Below, piece by piece: positions 10,155-21,705 of a stretch of DNA of 64,000 bases. The notes beneath the pieces are model-generated. The model saw only the letters and a list, made by a program, of their open reading frames with translations. It ran no database searches and was not told the origin of the DNA. The DNA lies in NCBI GenBank assembly GCA_001936135.1, contig CP012811.1:310001-374000 (forward strand). Reading direction: 5' to 3'. Both the position numbers and the translations under genes were made by a program. The stretch comes from Saccharomycopsis fibuligera x Saccharomycopsis cf. fibuligera. Lineage: Eukaryota > Ascomycota > Saccharomycetes > Ascoideales > Saccharomycopsidaceae. Within the stretch, counting starts at the first letter, position 1; each line of letters begins with the position of its first letter.

Positions 10155-10399
10155 ATTGGGTTCACATTCCTGATCAGTCTGTGTTCACAATCAGTCTAGA
10201 CAAGAGGCACCCCTAGTTGCTATCGAAAATTTTGTATAAAGGTCGGCGTTGTGTTCCTTCTAACTTGTGTATATAGCGATGGGCGGAATAAAGGATAAGC
10301 CGAACATACCCATCGATAACGATAATAACTCCTACAATACGCGTTTAAAAGTGCTTAGTAGAGAACTACCCCTTTTAAACACAACAACCATCAACAGTT
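10155..10399. other. Region between the hairpin and initiator tRNA-Met
   Basis: The stretch from TGTTG (10135) to CCTACA (10336) could be a third type of short solo LTR lying 64 bp upstream of the tRNA, but no flanking duplication is visible. No coding potential was seen. Confidence 0.3.
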
Positions 10400-10471
10400 A
10401 GCGCCATGGCGCAGTGGAAGCGCGCAGGGCTCATAACCCTGATGTCCTAGGATCGAAACCTAGTGGCGCTA
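10400..10471 (+). tRNA. Initiator tRNA-Met (CAT)
   Basis: The 72-nt sequence is close to identical to the Saccharomyces initiator tRNA. It starts AGCGCC, has the D-arm GGCGCAGTGGAAGCG, the GGG/CCC pairs next to the CTCATAA anticodon loop typical of initiators, and the A-rich T-loop GATCGAAAC in place of TTC. It has no intron. Confidence 0.96.
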
Positions 10472-11007
10472 TATTTTTGCAACTATTCTTCATATAGTAC
10501 TACTATAATTTGCACCAAATTTTATTTAATTACACCAAATTTTTTTTTGTTTTCTTTCTTTTTTTTTTTTTTTTGCTTAAACATTAGAGAAGCCTTATCG
10601 GAAACTATAACGTCTGCTTTGTTTCTGTATGTTGTGAGCAAGTTATTTTTCTTGCGATTCTGTGCTGTGGAGAATTCTATGGAACATTAGCGAAAATGCC
10701 GGCGGAAAAGTCAGGGGCGGAAAGAGATCCGCGCAGCCAATGACAGCCGTCACTGGCACTAAAGTTTCTAATGTGCAGCAGTCTGTCAAAAACTCACTGC
10801 TTTCTGTGGAAGCAGGTGTGTTACTGAAGATAGTGAATGTACTGGACTTGAGTGATTATTGCAACAAGATAAAAAACAGAGATAAGATTTATACAAGCTT
10901 TTATTATTGCAGTCGAAGAGATTAATATATATGTAGCATGGCACTGTAGAGGAAGCGATGGGGTTTGTGTGTGGTGGGAAGGACAGTTTGTGTGCGGAGC
11001 AAGCGGT
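10472..11007. other. Intergenic upstream of HSP70
   Basis: A T-tract at 10559-10574 and low-complexity sequence are present, with no credible ORF. The HSP70 promoter proper follows from 11008. Confidence 0.4.
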
Positions 11008-11080
11008 AGAACTTTCTAGAAATTCTAGAATATGTGGACGGGCTTCGCAATGGAGAGTTGCTACCATGGAATCTTCTAGC
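11008..11080 (+). promoter_or_regulatory. Heat-shock element cluster of the HSP70 gene
   Basis: Three contiguous inverted 5-bp units read GAA-CT-TTC-TA-GAA (11009-11021), followed after one base by TTC-TA-GAA (11023-11030). A second group, GAA-TC-TTC-TA-G, lies at 11069-11079. This matches the nGAAnnTTCnnGAAn binding pattern of heat shock factor Hsf1. The cluster ends about 210 bp before the ATG at 11289. A TATATAA lies downstream near 11128. Confidence 0.85.
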
Positions 11081-11288
11081 AAAAACATGTCAAATGATCA
11101 GAATACCTTGTTCGAGATTCCTCAATTATATAAGAGGAGTTACTCGCCACTTTGCTCAGTATCTTGGTTTTTCTTCTTTTGGTTTTGAATTTTATCTACA
11201 CTATTGTACAATTAACTTTTCTCTCAATTCACATATATTTGATATAGAGCGAAATTATTTTTATTAAAGTACAAAAACAACCTTAAAT

Positions 11289-13280
11289 ATGTCTAGAGCT
11301 GTCGGTATTGATTTAGGTACTACCTACTCTTGTGTTGCCCACTTCACAAACGATAGAGTCGAAATTATCGCTAATGACCAAGGTAACAGAACCACTCCAT
11401 CTTATGTTGCCTTCACTGACACCGAGCGTTTGATTGGTGATGCTGCAAAGAACCAAGCGGCTATGAACCCACAAAATACCGTATTTGATGCTAAGCGTTT
11501 GATTGGTAGAAAGTTTGATGATGAAGAAGTGCAAAATGATGCTAAGCACTACCCTTACAAGATCATTAATGAAGGCGGTAAACCAAAGATTCAAGTTGAA
11601 TACAAGGGTGAAACTAAATCTTTCACTCCGGAAGAAATCTCTTCTATGGTCTTGACCAAGATGAAGGAGACCGCTGAAGGTTACTTAGGCGGTGAAGTTA
11701 AAGACGCTGTTGTTACTGTCCCAGCTTACTTTAACGATTCTCAAAGACAAGCCACCAAAGATGCTGGTTTGATTGCGGGTTTAAATGTGTTACGTATTAT
11801 TAACGAACCAACCGCTGCTGCTATTGCTTACGGTTTGGACAAGAAGAGTAGTAGCACTGGTGAGCAAAATGTCTTAATTTTTGACTTGGGTGGTGGTACC
11901 TTTGATGTCTCATTGTTGTCTATTGATGAAGGTATCTTTGAAGTTAAAGCTACTGCTGGTGACACTCACTTGGGTGGCGAAGATTTTGACTCCAAATTGA
12001 TGAACCACTTTATTCAAGAATTCAAGAGAAAAAACAAGAAGGATATTTCCGGTAACCAAAGAGCTTTGAGAAGATTGAGAACTGCTTGTGAAAGAGCAAA
12101 GAGAACTTTGTCTTCTTCCACTCAAACTTCTATTGAAATTGATTCTTTGTTTGAAGGTATTGACTTTTACACCTCTATCACCAGAGCAAGATTTGAAGAA
12201 TTGTGTGGTGACTTGTTTAGATATACTATTGAACCTGTTGAAAAAGTCTTGAAGGACTCTAAGATTGACAAAGCCTCTGTCCATGAAATTGTTCTTGTTG
12301 GTGGTTCTACTAGAATTCCAAAGATCCAAAAATTGGTATCAGACTTCTTCAACGGTAAAGAGCCAAGCAGATCTATTAACCCAGATGAAGCTGTTGCTTA
12401 CGGTGCTGCTGTGCAAGCTGCCATTTTGACTGGTGACACTTCTTCCAAGACTCAAGACTTGTTATTATTGGATGTTGCTCCATTATCTATGGGTATTGAA
12501 ACCGCTGGTGGTGTCATGACCAAATTAATTCCAAGAAACTCTACTATTCCAACTAAGAAATCCGAAACCTTCTCCACTTATGCTGATAACCAACCAGGTG
12601 TGTTAATTCAAGTCTACGAAGGTGAAAGAGCTAAAACTAAGGACAACAACTTGTTGGGTAAATTCGAATTGTCTGGTATTCCACCAGCCCCAAGAGGTGT
12701 TCCACAAATTGAAGTTACTTTCGATGTTGATGCTAATGGTATCTTGAATGTTTCTGCTGTTGAGAAAGGTACTGGAAAGACTAACAAGATTACCATCACC
12801 AACGATAAAGGTAGATTGTCTAAGGAAGATATTGAAAGAATGGTTTCTGAAGCTGAGAAGTTTAAAGAAGAAGATGCTAAGGAATCTGAACGTATTAATT
12901 CTAAGAACGGTCTTGAATCTTACGCTTACTCTTTGAAGAACACTATTGGTGAATCTGGTTTTAAGGAGAAGGTTAGTGAAGATGAAGTTTCCAAGTTGGA
13001 AAAAGAAGTCACTGAAGTCATTAACTGGTTGGACGAATCACAATCTGCATCCACGGATGAATACAAGTCCAGACAAAAAGAATTGGAAGAAGTTGCTAAT
13101 CCAATCATGATGAAGTTCTATCAAGGCCAAGGTGGTGCCCCAGGTGGTGCCCCAGGTGGTGCCCCAGGTGGTGCCCCAGGTGGTGCCCCAGGTGGCGCTC
13201 CAGGTGGTTTCCCAGGCGGTGGTGCTCCAGGCGGTGGTGCTGGTGGTGACAGCGGTCCAACCGTTGAAGAAGTTGATTAA
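11289..13280 (+). CDS. SSA: Cytosolic HSP70 chaperone, SSA subfamily
   Basis: The 663-residue protein has the full HSP70 plan. The nucleotide-binding domain (about 1-385) carries GIDLGTTYS, the [12 protein letters not shown] phosphate loop and the VGGSTRIPK motif. The substrate-binding domain is about 395-540, the helical lid follows, and the C-terminus ends EEVD, the tail that binds TPR co-chaperones in cytosolic forms. It folds new and stressed proteins and helps post-translational transport. It starts at the ATG preceded by AAATATG. The Gly/Pro tail has seven tandem GGAP units in a row, encoded by near-identical 12-bp repeats (13132-13203), which probably expanded by slippage and makes it somewhat longer than typical Ssa proteins (about 640-656). 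Hsf1 sites upstream agree with heat induction. I cannot tell SSA1 from SSA2 orthology. Codon use is strongly biased, as in a highly expressed gene. Confidence 0.97.
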   Translation: MSRAVGIDLGTTYSCVAHFTNDRVEIIANDQGNRTTPSYVAFTDTERLIGDAAKNQAAMNPQNTVFDAKRLIGRKFDDEEVQNDAKHYPYKIINEGGKPKIQVEYKGETKSFTPEEISSMVLTKMKETAEGYLGGEVKDAVVTVPAYFNDSQRQATKDAGLIAGLNVLRIINEPTAAAIAYGLDKKSSSTGEQNVLIFDLGGGTFDVSLLSIDEGIFEVKATAGDTHLGGEDFDSKLMNHFIQEFKRKNKKDISGNQRALRRLRTACERAKRTLSSSTQTSIEIDSLFEGIDFYTSITRARFEELCGDLFRYTIEPVEKVLKDSKIDKASVHEIVLVGGSTRIPKIQKLVSDFFNGKEPSRSINPDEAVAYGAAVQAAILTGDTSSKTQDLLLLDVAPLSMGIETAGGVMTKLIPRNSTIPTKKSETFSTYADNQPGVLIQVYEGERAKTKDNNLLGKFELSGIPPAPRGVPQIEVTFDVDANGILNVSAVEKGTGKTNKITITNDKGRLSKEDIERMVSEAEKFKEEDAKESERINSKNGLESYAYSLKNTIGESGFKEKVSEDEVSKLEKEVTEVINWLDESQSASTDEYKSRQKELEEVANPIMMKFYQGQGGAPGGAPGGAPGGAPGGAPGGAPGGFPGGGAPGGGAGGDSGPTVEEVD

Positions 13281-13870
13281 ACGTTATAAACTGGATTTAT
13301 TTCGCTTTTGCTTCGAATTATTATTTTTTGTAATGACCTGATTTTATGACTTGTTTTCTTTTTTTTTTTTTTTTTTTTGTCTGTTGTTGAATAGTAATTG
13401 GCGGTTTAATTAAAAATTTATTTTTTGTTTTAACTTTTAGCTTTATCAAATATATGAAAAGAATGATATTTTCTTAAATTAATACAATGTAGTTGTTAGT
13501 TGAGGAAAACACCCTGACAACACACATATATGCTCCTTACGCACTAGTTGTATAATAAAAAGACAGTGAAAAATGAAATTAACGCCAATAATAAAAACAA
13601 AAGGAACATAAAAAGAAATGAATGAAAAAAAAAGCAATTATAAATGAAGTAACAATGAAATAATATACGTTTATTCCGTAATTCAGTATGCCATCTATGA
13701 CAATGATTTACGTTAGTAGAGTAGCAAGAATCCAAATACATTATTCAAATGGAGACGACTCCACAAGCTAGCAGTTTAATGTTAATATTAACATCAACCT
13801 TTTTCATATTCATTTGCCATTTCTCAAAAATTAAGCAACGAGTTGTTATTTTTGTCGCCTTAAAGTTTTC
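13281..13870. other. Convergent intergenic region HSP70/RER1
   Basis: Two genes end here. A T-tract at 13361-13379 and A/T-rich sequence suitable for 3' processing are present, with no further gene. Confidence 0.5.
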
Positions 13871-14461
13871 TCATTTGGTACTCTTATTATATTTAGTCTT
13901 TCCAATATCTAAAGGCACATAATGATACTTAACCATATGCTGTATTTGCTTCTTCATACTAAAAGAAAATAACACAATGAAGTAAACAACAAGAATTGGC
14001 CAAAAGACAGGCAAGTCCAAAAATTCAAAAAAACTTAGAATTAATGAAGTCACAGTAGCCACTGTTGCTTTATGCCAGAATTTGAATTCCGGTAATCTTC
14101 TAATAAACGGTCTAAATTCATCATCAGTAGCGCCATTTGGAGCCACCCCACCGCTGGCTTTTTCCTCTTCGGTGAGACCTTCTTCAATAGATTCGTCTCT
14201 AAGCTCCTGTTGTAAAGAAACGTCGAATTTTGGTTGCAAAAATTGGATAAAGAGGGATAATAAGTAGATGGCTAGTGTGTAACAGATAATGTACCAACCT
14301 TGGGCAAGAACAATTCTTAGCAAAAAGAGGAAAAGTAATGCGCCGAAAGTAATCCATCTGTAAGTGACAAATGGCGTCACTCTGTCAAGGTTCACTTGGT
14401 ATAATGTTTTCACTTTGGTCCATTGGGCCACCGCTGGACTCGATTCGTCGAAAGCTGGCAT
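13871..14461 (-). CDS. RER1: Rer1, ER-Golgi retrieval receptor
   Basis: The 196 residues match the size and layout of Rer1 (188 in S. cerevisiae). There are four hydrophobic segments arranged as two hairpins (about 36-50, 56-74, 133-149 and 151-167). The family signature region includes VTPFVTYRWITF, the loop FRPFIRRLPEFKFWHKATVAT and the terminal KYHYVPLDIGK. Rer1 cycles between cis-Golgi and ER in COPI vesicles and returns escaped ER membrane proteins and unassembled subunits. The ATG at 14461 gives the expected N-terminus. Confidence 0.95.
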   Translation of the reverse strand: MPAFDESSPAVAQWTKVKTLYQVNLDRVTPFVTYRWITFGALLFLFLLRIVLAQGWYIICYTLAIYLLSLFIQFLQPKFDVSLQQELRDESIEEGLTEEEKASGGVAPNGATDDEFRPFIRRLPEFKFWHKATVATVTSLILSFFEFLDLPVFWPILVVYFIVLFSFSMKKQIQHMVKYHYVPLDIGKTKYNKSTK

Positions 14462-14976
14462 TTGTGTGGGTGTACTGATATTGTTTTTACTAATGTTATA
14501 AGTTAACTGACTTGATAAGCTGAAAGTTCAAAAGATGTATATGTTATGCAATGAAAAAACGCCAATTAAGTTTACCCGAATAATATTTTTCTGATTGAAA
14601 CAGTTGCTATGATGTGAAAGTCAATAGATGCTTATTTCAACTGCAGCCCACTTGAACAGATCTACACGATTCTTTTTTTTTTTCTTTCGATTTGTATTTT
14701 TTGCTCCGTCTCGTTGATTTTCCAGTCTGTCAATTGAGCAGCACGATGACGAAGAAAAACGAGAAAGAAAGCTCAGCCAAGGGGGGGGGTCCAAAAACGT
14801 GATATGGGTGTGATAATAAATCACATGACCAAATATGCTTATATGCAGAAGCTGAGGACGCAATGCGGATCAAGAAGAGGAGCAAGATGAAGATCTGAAA
14901 GAAAAGAAGAATTAATGAACCAGAGTTTTGTTTGATACAGAAGAAACGTTGGTGTTATTTGGGCACGGCTGAATCG

Positions 14977-15008
<32 letters not shown>

Positions 15009-18000
15009 TTCTTTTGTAAAAATTGACTGCCGCTCGAGAGACCTCTCTCAGCAAATGCATTTGTTTTGACTGAGCTGTTATCTTTAGCCTTGGATTGGTG
15101 ATAGTGTCTTTCAACTTTTGCTTGGGTACTTGCTCTAAGGCTGAGTGAAATTTAAGCATAGTTACGTTTCCTAGCGCGTTGTTTAGTGCCAAGTTGCTTT
15201 ATTACTAATGTGTGTCATCATTTATGACTTCAATTGAGGAGCCATGAATCGACTGAACGATTACAATATGTTGTGAGGAAGCCCAAAGTTTACTATAGTG
15301 TCTTACAAGGTATTAAAAAACCAAATTCCCCAATACTATACTTAATATTGATCATTGTACCCATTAGTTGTGTCCAATGCTTCAAAGTTGAGAACTGAGA
15401 TCTGAATACACAGCCCAAGTCGAGAGCGTTTTATTAATTTACTAGAGATTACTCAAAGCTTGATAACATCTTCAATAGTAGGATAGCCGCATCATCATCT
15501 GTGTTACACACAAAGTTTAGCAAGTGGGTCAAAGTACCTGATGTACATCTCAAAAGCTCAAGAGAATGTACATATTCTTTGATTTCTTCAGCAGTGTATT
15601 TATTTCGACTAGGCAGCCAACGAACATTTGAAGTCATTTTAACACATCGACATTGTTTTGAAAAAATTATACCAGCTGCTAGATACCATGTCAAGCGTTA
15701 TTACCAGAAAAACAATACAATAGATCCACTTAGTTACTTCGAAGTACTTCGAACTGCCATATTACAGCCACAACAATCCTTACAGTACCCTTTAACCGTC
15801 CTGCGATAGCCTTAATAATCCGTATTGGTAACTGCAAGCCATGGCTTTCCATATAGCATCCTTCGAGGTATTGCTCTACAGTACTGTTTTACCCATGGAA
15901 CGGTATTTCCGTCGTTTAGTATACGTATACGTATAAGCGGTGAAGGGCTTTTTTACTCCTACTCGGCTAGTGGCTTTTAGCATAAAACGAGCTATATCAT
16001 ATCAGCCTTGGGTTCGCTTTTCTTCTTTATTGTTATGTTAGCGTTTATCAGCTTTCGGTTACTGCTTTGTGCCTTTTTTTTCTTTATCCCTATAGTAGGT
16101 CTCATGTAAATTACAGCACTTTTCGCGGCGCTTGATTCATTTTGGCCAAAGATAGACAGAGCATCTGCAAACTCTTGATGAGCACAATTACAAAACATCC
16201 AGGGAAACGGTTTCCAACAAAACCATCACATTAATACAAGTTTAACGGGTGCCTCAAAATACCATCCTAGCATTGTATGAAAACAGTGACATTTCCTCAA
16301 AATCCTAAAATGACATGTTACAAAACCTTATCCGTTCCCAATAGTTCTGTGTTAATTACTATGATTTGCGATATGTTCCTCTAATTACCCTTTTTGGCAT
16401 TTTGTTAGAACAAGGATCCTTAAAAATTTTTAATCCAGCACTCCAGTTAAACAAAATTCAGCATAATTTGAGGCAAACAATTTCGGAAGTTACACAGGTT
16501 TCTATAAATATCTATGTTGTTATGGTATCTAACGATTTCATTTGACAAAGCGAGGCAATATGGTTTTCACTTTATATTGTATCGCACCACTTAGGACAAA
16601 AAAAAAAATAAGCATAATCGTAATTTGTGAACAATAAATGCGAAGTCAAATTTGCAGTGCATGTCATCTGACTGAAATATGACATATAATATTATCAATA
16701 GACAATGTAGTTTGAAGTGCAGTGGACATGAAATACGGGATATTATGTTTGAGTAACTCAGATGAAATTGAATTGAGATTGAAAAACGAATACTTGTATG
16801 CTGCGTAGCACTACCACCCGACACCACACTTCTTGTATTAGAAAGCAGTTTTAGCATCTCAATGTTCAATATTAAAGATGTAGGAACAGTTGAGAGAGCC
16901 GCGGTTACTGGTTTTTGGGTGGCCCAATTATGCAAAAATAGTAGGAGGATGAGTATACATACGCTGGCTATCATTTCAACCTTTCATGGATGGATTAGTT
17001 GCGGTATTACGGATATGCTGCCCAGGCCGCTGAAATCAGCACAAAAAACCTGAATTTGTCTTGGTGTTATTTTGAGGATCGATTTTATGATCTATACTTT
17101 CCCCATGGATGTAACTGCATCAGTCGGCAGTTTACTGAAGGCCAAGGAAATCTAAATAATTGCAGAAGAAATAAAGAAACCCAAATCAACTTATTAGAAC
17201 ACCGTACCGATTGCAGCCGTACAGAAGAAACATGGGATACTGCTACATATGTAATATCTGTTAAGAGGCTTCACAAATGCTTTAAGATATCAATGACGCA
17301 CATTTAACTCAAATATAATATAATATATGTGAATTCACAATAATATAATTATTATTCAGTCAACCTTTTATCCAAAAATTGTTCACGTGTAAGGTTGACG
17401 CATCCTGCTGCAGCTCTGCGGTACCGAAAAAACGCCCGAAAAAAACTGAAACCAGAACAATACTGTATTATGTACGTAGATGCAGAACGCAACAGTGCAA
17501 AAGCAGGAAAAACGATTTTATTTTTTCGAACATCAGGATGAAATCAAGTGGAGCACTATGTGAGGAAAACTACCGCAGGGTCAAAAGGGCTTGATAGAGA
17601 GCCAAAGGTTGTACCCGTGGTACCGCAAGGAGACTAAAAAAAACCAAGGGCAGGCTTTTCTTCTAGTATGAGCTGCTGGTCAGAAAGTGGTAATGTAGGG
17701 CTTAGAGAGGAAGCCTTTGCGGTTGATACTGTTATTACCATGGTGAATGCAGCGGTGATATGGACTGATCAGTGGTATTTCCAGATATTATGTGGTGACA
17801 TTCATGGTGCTGAAGCTAGCGCACGCTCGTTAAGTCTTTGCAGGTCCTACACCTACATTATTATCATGCTAGCACATGGATGGACCAAATGTGTACTGGT
17901 TGCTTACTTTAGACAATCCCGCAGTTGTTAGTTACTTACAGATCTGAGCTCCACTTAATTTCTTTGCTTTTAGTGTATCGCCCTTAAACTATTCCAAAAC

Positions 18001-18133
18001 ACTTCCCAGAAATACCATATTTTTCCTCATTGTGTATTTAAAAGCTGCTAAAATTGAAGTATTCTAACTTATCCTCGGATCTTACTTGGTATAAATATTC
18101 ACGTAGCTTCCACTTTATTCCACGGAGGTGATT

Positions 18134-18166
<33 letters not shown>

Positions 18167-18257
18167 ATTTTCCTTTTACTTGTCTCAACCAAAAGTAAAA
18201 ACCTTATCAAATCTCTCAATATTGTTGTACAACCACTTGCACAGGTTACCCACCAAC
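14462..18257. other. 3.8-kb intergenic region upstream of the zinc-finger gene
   Basis: It is free of credible coding sequence; the ORFs present are under 130 codons and overlap on both strands. It contains a G8 run near 14782, a 29-base T tract (14978-15006), a CACGTG E-box at 17384-17389 flanked by the inverted pair GTCAACCTT (17359-17367)/AAGGTTGAC (17391-17399), and a 30-base A tract (18135-18164) in the presumed leader of the downstream gene. Such long upstream regions are common for regulatory transcription factor genes in Candida species. An unrecognised ncRNA cannot be excluded. Confidence 0.45.
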
Positions 18258-19532
18258 ATGAGCTCTCAACTTCAACAGGTCAATTTCTACCACCAGCACA
18301 TTCCAAGAGATGCTAACAATGAGCCTCAAGCTTATGACCAGTACGTCACTGACTCCACTCCAAAAAAATTACCATCTATAGATGCTGCAACTTCTTCTGG
18401 TTATGCAACACCACGTACCACTATAAACTACACTTATGGTGATTCAAAGTCTTATGAATTGCAACCACAACAGCAGCAACAGGAATCTCCAATCAGAAGA
18501 TCGCAAGAATCTGCATCCCCTTCGTCGTCTTCCATTAAGTTGCCTTCTTTCAACACTTTACTTCAATCAATAAAATCTGACAACACTCAAACGACCTTGT
18601 CTTTCGATACCCCATTGATGAACTCTTTACAGTTAGAGAATTCCGGCTTCAGAGCGTTGCCAAACAGTACGTACTCTAGTCCTAGTGTTAACAAATACGC
18701 AACTTCTGAAAATGCCACCTTTACTGGTGCCTACAACTACAGCAAGCTTCAGCTTGAAAGCCCATACAGCGTCAAGCAGCAACAGCAACAGCAACAGCTA
18801 CAATCATCCCCGTCAAGAAGCAGCTCACCACTTCACTACCAACAACCAACACCAGCAGCTCAAATCCTTGCTCCCGCCCCAAGCATAATTGGTCATAAAG
18901 AACCTGAACAGTCCCCATTACAGTTTCAACATGAGAAGTTCTCTTCTATTGTTGCTTCTCAGCCTCAGTTCACTTTCCAACACCCACAAGCTCAAGCGCC
19001 ACACCCAATGATACAGCTTCAACAACAACAACAACAGCAAGTCCCACCACATCAACAGCACATTCAACAACAACCACATAGGGGTGTCCCGCAGATAGCT
19101 CAAGTCATAAGCGACAATGAGTTCTATCAAAGAAAATTGACCGACAAGAGATTTATTTGCAAGACATGTTCCAGGGGATTCAACACTGCTGGTAACCTCT
19201 CAAGACACAAGAAAGTGCATACTGGTGAGAAAAAATACAAGTGCTATTATCCAGGCTGTGAGTCTAAGTTTGCCAGAAGCGACAGCTGTATGCAACACTA
19301 CAGAACCCATGCCAATGAAAATGGCTATACCTCTAGAAGATTCAAAAGATTAAGAACTTCCGGGGACCTGAGAAGTGACTCAGAAGAGCCAAAGAGCGAC
19401 TCAGAAGAGCCAAAGAGTGACTCAGAACAAAGAGAAGAGCATGAACAAGAACAAGAAGATTCGGAAGAAACAGAACTTGCCACTGCTGCTGGCCAGCAGA
19501 AGAAGGTAAAGCTTAGTGCTTTAGTTTGCTAA
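18258..19532 (+). CDS. C2H2 zinc-finger transcription factor (Nrg1/Mig1-like fingers)
   Basis: The first in-frame ATG is at 18258 and gives 424 residues. Two adjacent C2H2 fingers lie at about 301-352: C-x2-C-x12-H-x3-H, the HTGEKKY linker, then C-x4-C-x12-H-x3-H ending CMQHYRTH. The CxxCSRGF...GNLSRH..VHTGEK...YPGC...F.R.D.CMQHYRTH pattern resembles the Nrg1/Nrg2/Mig1 repressor fingers, which bind CCCT/GGGG-type sites. The N-terminal 300 residues are Gln/Ser/Pro-rich with several poly-Gln runs, typical of fungal regulatory domains. After the fingers come a basic patch (RRFKRLR) and three acidic repeats of SDSEEPK type, probable CK2 sites. An Nrg-like role in filamentation or stress repression is inference from the fingers only. 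Confidence 0.85.
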   Translation: MSSQLQQVNFYHQHIPRDANNEPQAYDQYVTDSTPKKLPSIDAATSSGYATPRTTINYTYGDSKSYELQPQQQQQESPIRRSQESASPSSSSIKLPSFNTLLQSIKSDNTQTTLSFDTPLMNSLQLENSGFRALPNSTYSSPSVNKYATSENATFTGAYNYSKLQLESPYSVKQQQQQQQLQSSPSRSSSPLHYQQPTPAAQILAPAPSIIGHKEPEQSPLQFQHEKFSSIVASQPQFTFQHPQAQAPHPMIQLQQQQQQQVPPHQQHIQQQPHRGVPQIAQVISDNEFYQRKLTDKRFICKTCSRGFNTAGNLSRHKKVHTGEKKYKCYYPGCESKFARSDSCMQHYRTHANENGYTSRRFKRLRTSGDLRSDSEEPKSDSEEPKSDSEQREEHEQEQEDSEETELATAAGQQKKVKLSALVC

Positions 19533-21077
19533 AGTTACTGATTTTCCGTATTTCCAAAAACAAAAAATGCTAATTTTCATTCTTTTAATTCTTGCTCAAT
19601 ACTCACCTTGAAGTCATACTATTATTACCAATGCTCAGCCTTTTATTATTACACTATTACACTTATCTTTGTTTTTGCATGTCTTTTTTGGCCATTTATA
19701 CTTCTCTTTTGTTCTGCAGCATCTATTTCTTTTAATAATCTCGCACACTTTATTTTGTGGGCTGTTTGAGCTGGCTCTTGCTTTCTTACAATGGTGCTCG
19801 CTTCGCAACTAATTTTTATCTACTTATTCTTTGCCATTCATATATATTACGTTAGTATAGATTCATTTTGTTTTGTTTTGTTTTGTTTTTTTAAATTAAA
19901 GCACACTTTCATTCTAAAAAGTTTCTCAGCTGTATGGATACCCGTAACCCCAAATACTGCAGAATAATTTCTTGGTTACCAGACAGAAAAACAATAGTTA
20001 GAGCTTTAACCTGGCTGGCGCATTAGTGCTAAAGTTCTCAGTTCATTATTAGTTGGATACTTGTAACAAGCTAGCCTCTGTAATATTGCCACATACAATG
20101 GCACGAACCGAGAAAGGTACGTTGGACAAAAATGGAAAGCTACGTCAGTCTCGTAAAATGTTAATTACGGCAAAAGTTAAAATCTATATGCGGATACGTA
20201 AATCTTCAGGTGCTGCTCAAACAGTAGAGGCGCAGTTTTCAAGGCTAACTTCCCTTACATTACAATTTGCAATAGCATTGACACGCAGATCATCTCGAGA
20301 TGAGCCGGCTAAATAACGTTCAACAATCGACAAAAGACATGGTCTGGATGCAAAGCAAGGCTAATAATACGATTAGCAGTGATTATCAACAAAGCACACA
20401 AATAAATATTAGCAATTTTTTGCATTCACTGGCCGTGGAAATAAAAAGGTAGTGCTGACCATACATTGTCTGTTCTATGGGTTTTTGAGCTGAAACAAAT
20501 TTAGGCTGAAATGCGGAGGTTGGGGCCAAAAAGGTGAAACGGAAAGCAGCAGCAGCAGCCCAAAACAATGAGTGCCCTAGATGTTTATAAAGTAGGAGTG
20601 CTGCAATGAATGGAGCTATTGCGGGAATATCAATTGCTTGCTGTATTCTAATTTTGACATTCTAAAGAGACTATAGTGCTTTCTTCTTTAGGATGTGCCG
20701 TAGCATTCATATGATAATGCGATATTCTTCTCGTATATATGTCTGCACAGATAAATCATGGTTTCCTGCATGTCTAACTGCAGCACACGATTTTTTCATT
20801 CTTTTACTTTTTTTTCCGTCTTTTTTTGTTACCTGAGTATACTTGCTGACAATGATGGTGATGGTGACAGAACGGAGAAGGAAGATTAATCGTGGAAAAT
20901 TATCCAGGAGATGTTGAGATAATATTCCTTTTCTCAGAGTGTTTTTAAAAATGTAGGTATTTCAAACAACAACAACAATTTGAAGGAACCATCTGAAACT
21001 ATGAAACTGTGGCCAGCAACTGATGGTAGAGGCCTAGAGATTCTCTAGTTTAGGGGCGAAATAAAGCGGTATAATAT

Positions 21078-21111
<34 letters not shown>

Positions 21112-21705
21112 TCTCATACAGTTCCTTTGAACATGTCCCCAAAGTTTGCACTTGAAATCAGAAATAAAAAACATTAAATATCCACATACACTACGGCTGT
21201 AACTCATGGTACCCTTGATACTTAACAGCTGAACTTGCTGCCCCTGGTTCAGCAGACATGTCAAAAATAAAAGAGTGTAAATCTTTGTTGCTTGCACAAG
21301 AAACCGGTAAACGTGCTGCTAGACAGTAGTATCTACATTCAAGAAACAGTTGTAACAAAAATCTGTGTCCATAATCAAGGAAAAGAAGAAAACTCCCATG
21401 ACAGAAACACATATATATGCATAGACCTACATGATAATACCCGCGGAAATTTTTAAGCTACAGATCAACCTGATCCGATGCAAAGGGTCCCATCCCATCG
21501 GCACACACTGATGACGCAAACATGACTTCCAGCATACATATACTTCACTTGCTTTCAAAGGCTACCGATCTGTTATATATATATAAATATAAACACTAAT
21601 TACCCCAATAATTCTCTTTTTCTTCTAATTTGGCTATTGCGTTGACATTGTTTATAGTCGAAAAGCACTTTTTGATTGCATCCACATCTTTCCTGGCATT
21701 TTATC
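19533..21705. other. Intergenic region between the zinc-finger and RING genes
   Basis: TTTTG pentamer repeats lie at about 19866-19890, a 31-base T tract at 21080-21110, and a TA-rich stretch near 21574-21590, which may be the promoter TATA of the RING gene. The ORFs are short and unsupported. No RNA gene was recognised. Confidence 0.45.

Noticed and set aside
17668-17931. An 87-codon ORF in the long upstream region of the zinc-finger gene
   Set aside because: It has no motif, no neighbour context and a weak start; random ORFs of this size are expected in 3.8 kb.
18180-18257. Extension of the zinc-finger protein upstream of 18258
   Set aside because: It would start at TTG next to a 30-base A tract; the first in-frame ATG is 18258.
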